Source: Alphaproteobacteria bacterium (lineage in GTDB: Bacteria > Pseudomonadota > Alphaproteobacteria > M2410). From it: a DNA stretch of 64,000 nt. The notes under the pieces were generated by a model. The model was not told the DNA's origin. It made no database searches and saw only the letters and a program-made list of their open reading frames with translations. Location: NCBI GenBank assembly GCA_030614785.1, contig JAUWTJ010000003.1, positions 38,746 through 102,745 of the forward strand, in the 5' to 3' direction. Each line of letters starts with the position of its first letter. Position 1 is the first letter of the stretch. This document shows positions 61,579-64,000 of the stretch, piece by piece. The position numbers and the translations under genes were made by a program.

Positions 61579-63066
61579 TCAATCCTCTGAAAGCCACACG
61601 GTTTTTTTTAGCTCGATCATGATCTCGTCGTGGCGCTTCTTGTCGAGGTGATAGGGGCGGAAAACCCACAGTGCCACAATGGCGATGAGAGCAACGAAAG
61701 CGTAGACGAGACCGAAGTTTGTCAGAACAGATTGCGGCACTTCGCCGGGCTCATTGTATTGTGACAGTGAAATCAAATCGAGTACTACCCCTGCCAGCAG
61801 TGTGCCCAGTCCACTTGTGCATTTGGCGGCGAGGCTGAACGTACTAAAATAAATTCCCTCCTGCCTCTTGCCATGCCGCAGTTCATGTTCGTCCGCGATA
61901 TCACCAAGCATGGAACCGGCGGAAATAAGCGCCTGAACGCCGGCGAAGGACCCGAGGGCGGCAAGAGCGCTCAGCAGGACAAGGAGGTCTGTGGGGTCGG
62001 TGGGCATCAGATGGACGAGCTGGAGGAGAACCGGGCCTGTTCCGAACGCAGCGGCCAGGCTGACACCCCAGATTACGGTTACTTTCTTATCAAGATGGCG
62101 GTTGAGCAACGGGACGAACGGGACACCGATAATGCCACCGACGATGGAAGAGATTTGCCAGATCTTGATGCCGTTCGTATCCAACATCCAAAAGAATGTT
62201 TTGAGGTGGGTCGCCAGAGCTCCGTGAATTCCCAGATAGACATAAAGCAAAAATACGCCGGTGATGAGGGCGCGAAACGAATTATTTCTCAGAGCTTCGA
62301 CCAGATCGATCCAGATCTGAGAGTAGTGGAATGGCTTTTGTTCCTCCCCGGTGCCGGATAGATGGCGAATGGTTCCGCGTGTTCCCCAAATTGATGTCAG
62401 CATCATGAGCGCCATCGCAATGGAACTGATCAAGGCGAAATTGAAGTAAGGTGGCCGGGTCACTTGTGGAACCGGAACAGATTCGCTCGAAACGAAAAAG
62501 AAACTGAAGGCAATGACGACGACTGCGAGGGATGACAGATATCCCATCCCGGTCCGTATCATGACGATTGTTGTGCGTTCATGATAATTGCTGGTCAGCT
62601 CGGCTCCGAGTGCCAGATAGGGGACATGGAAAAAGGTAAGTGCGGTGCGCGTCAGAATTGTGAAAACCGTAAGCCAGAGAAACAGGAAAACCCCGGACAG
62701 GGACGCAGGTGGCCAAAACAGGAGAAAGAAGAACACCGGAAGAGGAATAATGGCGGCCAACATGAAAGGGTGTCTGCGACCATATTTTGATCGGAAATTG
62801 TCGGACCAGGAACCGACCGCCGGGTCGGAAAATGCGTCAAAGACCAGCGCGATGGCAAGAGCCGTGCCGGCGAGGCTGCCGGACAGGCCCAGAGCGTTGA
62901 CATAGTAGATCAATAGCAGAGTCGAAAAACCCCAGTTTTTGATGGATTCGGCGGCCTGGCCGAGACCGAAGAAGAAGCGAATGCCCCATGGGACCGGCTT
63001 GCCCGCCTCCATGCCTTGTCCCTCGGACAGGATGAGGGCTGAAAGTGAGAACTTTTGCTGGGTCAT
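61579..63066 (-). CDS. GPH (MelB-like) family sugar or glycoside symporter
   Basis: A 495-residue twelve-helix carrier of the glycoside-pentoside-hexuronide:cation symporter family. DAFSDPAVGSWSDNFRSKYGRRHPFMLAAI is the hallmark, given here as DAFSDPAVGSWSD then GRRHPF. GTALAIALVFDAF precedes it. The C-terminal half has EHELRHGKRQEGIYFSTFSL, also typical. The carrier likely imports a sugar-like solute with a cation; the substrate is unknown. It converges with the MFS gene. Confidence 0.88.
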   Translation of the reverse strand: MTQQKFSLSALILSEGQGMEAGKPVPWGIRFFFGLGQAAESIKNWGFSTLLLIYYVNALGLSGSLAGTALAIALVFDAFSDPAVGSWSDNFRSKYGRRHPFMLAAIIPLPVFFFLLFWPPASLSGVFLFLWLTVFTILTRTALTFFHVPYLALGAELTSNYHERTTIVMIRTGMGYLSSLAVVVIAFSFFFVSSESVPVPQVTRPPYFNFALISSIAMALMMLTSIWGTRGTIRHLSGTGEEQKPFHYSQIWIDLVEALRNNSFRALITGVFLLYVYLGIHGALATHLKTFFWMLDTNGIKIWQISSIVGGIIGVPFVPLLNRHLDKKVTVIWGVSLAAAFGTGPVLLQLVHLMPTDPTDLLVLLSALAALGSFAGVQALISAGSMLGDIADEHELRHGKRQEGIYFSTFSLAAKCTSGLGTLLAGVVLDLISLSQYNEPGEVPQSVLTNFGLVYAFVALIAIVALWVFRPYHLDKKRHDEIMIELKKTVWLSED

Positions 63067-63335
63067 GTGATCCGGGGGTTCGTGTTCCGCAAGGTTGAAC
63101 CAAAAGGCTTGCAGGTTTTCTGGCTGAATGCCACTTTCTTTTTAATATGGTTCGAGGGTTCATGTGGTTCTGTGATGCCTGACCCGGCACTGGGCCCCTG
63201 AAGGGGCACTTGCCTTAACGATGAATTTCTTCAACCGTTGCAAAGTGTTGGCGGATTTGTGAAACTGTCTGCTGAAAATCAATTTCAGGGTTGCGGGCGA
63301 GGTGCCCGAACCTTTCACCAAAGGGGACAAGACCA

Positions 63336-63875
63336 GTGAGAACAACGAAATTTTATCGACCGACCAAGAGCATGATCGTGGCGCTCGGCCTTGTCGTCAT
63401 GGGGTTCACCGGTGCTGCGGCACAGGACAAGGACGCGGCGTCGACGAAAAGTTCTGCGGCGACACAGGTTTCTGGCTGGGTTGCGCAATGTGCCAGCCAG
63501 AGCCGGTCAGCTGTCCTGAACTGCAGTGTAGAGCAAGGACTGTATCTGGCCGAGGGTGGGCAGCAATTTGCCAAGGTTTCAGTTCGCGTGGCCGGTGATA
63601 CGCATAAGCCGGAAATGGTTATTCAGTTGCCGCACGGGATTCATCTGCCAAGCGGCATCAAGCTTCAATTTGATGATGGTACTGCGGAAACCCAACAGGT
63701 TCATACCTGCGACGGCAAAGGCTGTTATGTTATCCTGAAAGATGCGACGCGCACTGTTGTGTCGATGAAGGGTGGCAAAGCCCTCAAATTGTCGTTCAAG
63801 AACCTGTCACTCGATGCGATTGAAGCGGTCATGCCGCTGGAAGGCTTTACTGCTGCCTATTCGAAGGCAGAGTAG
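63336..63875 (+). CDS. IalB-family (invasion-associated locus B) periplasmic protein
   Basis: A 179-residue exported protein. The start is GTG at 63336 after AAAGGGGAC. Residues about 1-32 form a signal peptide (MIVALGLVVMGFTGAAAQ). The IalB fold follows: SGWVAQC, VLNCSVEQ, KVSVRV, QLPHGIHLPSGIKLQFDDG, VHTCDGKGCYVILK. Four cysteines (in QC, NC, TC, GC) fit two disulfides. The family is common in alphaproteobacteria and its biochemical role is unsettled; the name comes from Bartonella. Confidence 0.9.
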   Translation: MRTTKFYRPTKSMIVALGLVVMGFTGAAAQDKDAASTKSSAATQVSGWVAQCASQSRSAVLNCSVEQGLYLAEGGQQFAKVSVRVAGDTHKPEMVIQLPHGIHLPSGIKLQFDDGTAETQQVHTCDGKGCYVILKDATRTVVSMKGGKALKLSFKNLSLDAIEAVMPLEGFTAAYSKAE

Positions 63876-63883
63876 GGCAGCTC

Positions 63884-64000
63884 GTGGTTCGCGGCGTTTC
63901 TCTCGATAGCGCCCAGTTTGGCGATAGTCAGACAGACCAGTTCTCCATGCGCGTTCAGTTTGACCTCGGTGAAACGACTTTTGTTGAAGAGGTGCAAACG
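63884..64000 (+). CDS. Possible start of a gene cut by the window edge
   Basis: A GTG at 63884 opens a frame of 39 codons without a stop to the window end (VVRGVSLDSAQFGDSQTDQF...). GGGCAG lies upstream. The frame has plausible codon use, but no motif is visible and no stop separates it from the region before the GTG, so the start and identity are uncertain. Confidence 0.3.
   Translation, partial: MVRGVSLDSAQFGDSQTDQFSMRVQFDLGETTFVEEVQT

Overview
This window looks like a chromosome segment of an alphaproteobacterium, probably in or near the Hyphomicrobiales/Parvibaculales. The evidence is the gene order ybaB-recR, def-fmt-truA, dapD-dapE and rpmH-rnpA-yidD-yidC-engB-argB, plus DUF1036, DUF2336 and IalB-family proteins and a GC-rich coding background. 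This assignment is inference from gene content; no rRNA gene is present.

Region 1 (1-28 kb) is core chromosome. It covers recombination and nucleoid genes, N-terminal formyl processing, pseudouridylation, lysine/diaminopimelate synthesis, a diguanylate cyclase with a DUF2336 partner, arginine synthesis, the ribosome/RNase P/membrane-insertase cluster, a TVP38-flavin reductase pair, a histidine kinase-tam-glk run, gamma-glutamyltranspeptidase and a P1-family peptidase. It ends at an intact tRNA-Arg(ACG) at 28047-28123.

Region 2 (28.1-43.3 kb) is a composite genomic island next to that tRNA. A 20-nt piece of the tRNA 3' end recurs exactly at 43280-43299. Further imperfect copies at about 34.96 and 35.67 kb mark internal boundaries. 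Each non-tRNA copy carries the same kind of left arm, and some are followed by a piece of a serine recombinase gene that reads into the tRNA, so several elements appear to have integrated and decayed here. The cargo is a 1353-residue NACHT/STAND-like NTPase with a C-terminal PD-(D/E)XK-type nuclease, two HEPN proteins with RX4H motifs, a tiny PEP-CTERM protein, and a MarR-controlled operon with two hotdog thioesterases and an RND efflux pump. No intact integrase is visible.

Region 3 (43.3-53.2 kb) is mostly chromosomal but decaying. A BCCT transporter lacks its C-terminus, egtB lacks its N-terminus, egtD is frameshifted, and a metallo-beta-lactamase-fold gene lacks its N-terminus. An intact bufferin-type operon (DUF2282 precursor, DUF692/MNIO enzyme, DUF2063 partner, DoxX protein) follows.

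Region 4 (53.2-55.7 kb) opens with a decayed second copy of the tRNA-Arg (anticodon now ACA) carrying another recombinase remnant. A 1.1-kb element encoding two small overlapping membrane proteins follows, then another att-like copy, and then a two-gene unit: a three-helix membrane protein of RipA/SLATT-like character followed by a nucleoside-deoxyribosyltransferase-like protein. This pair and the NTPase-HEPN cluster are the best candidates for little-described anti-phage systems.

Region 5 (55.7-64 kb) returns to chromosome: hemN, a TetR-SDR divergent pair, an acyl-CoA dehydrogenase, two MFS-type transporters and an IalB-family periplasmic protein.
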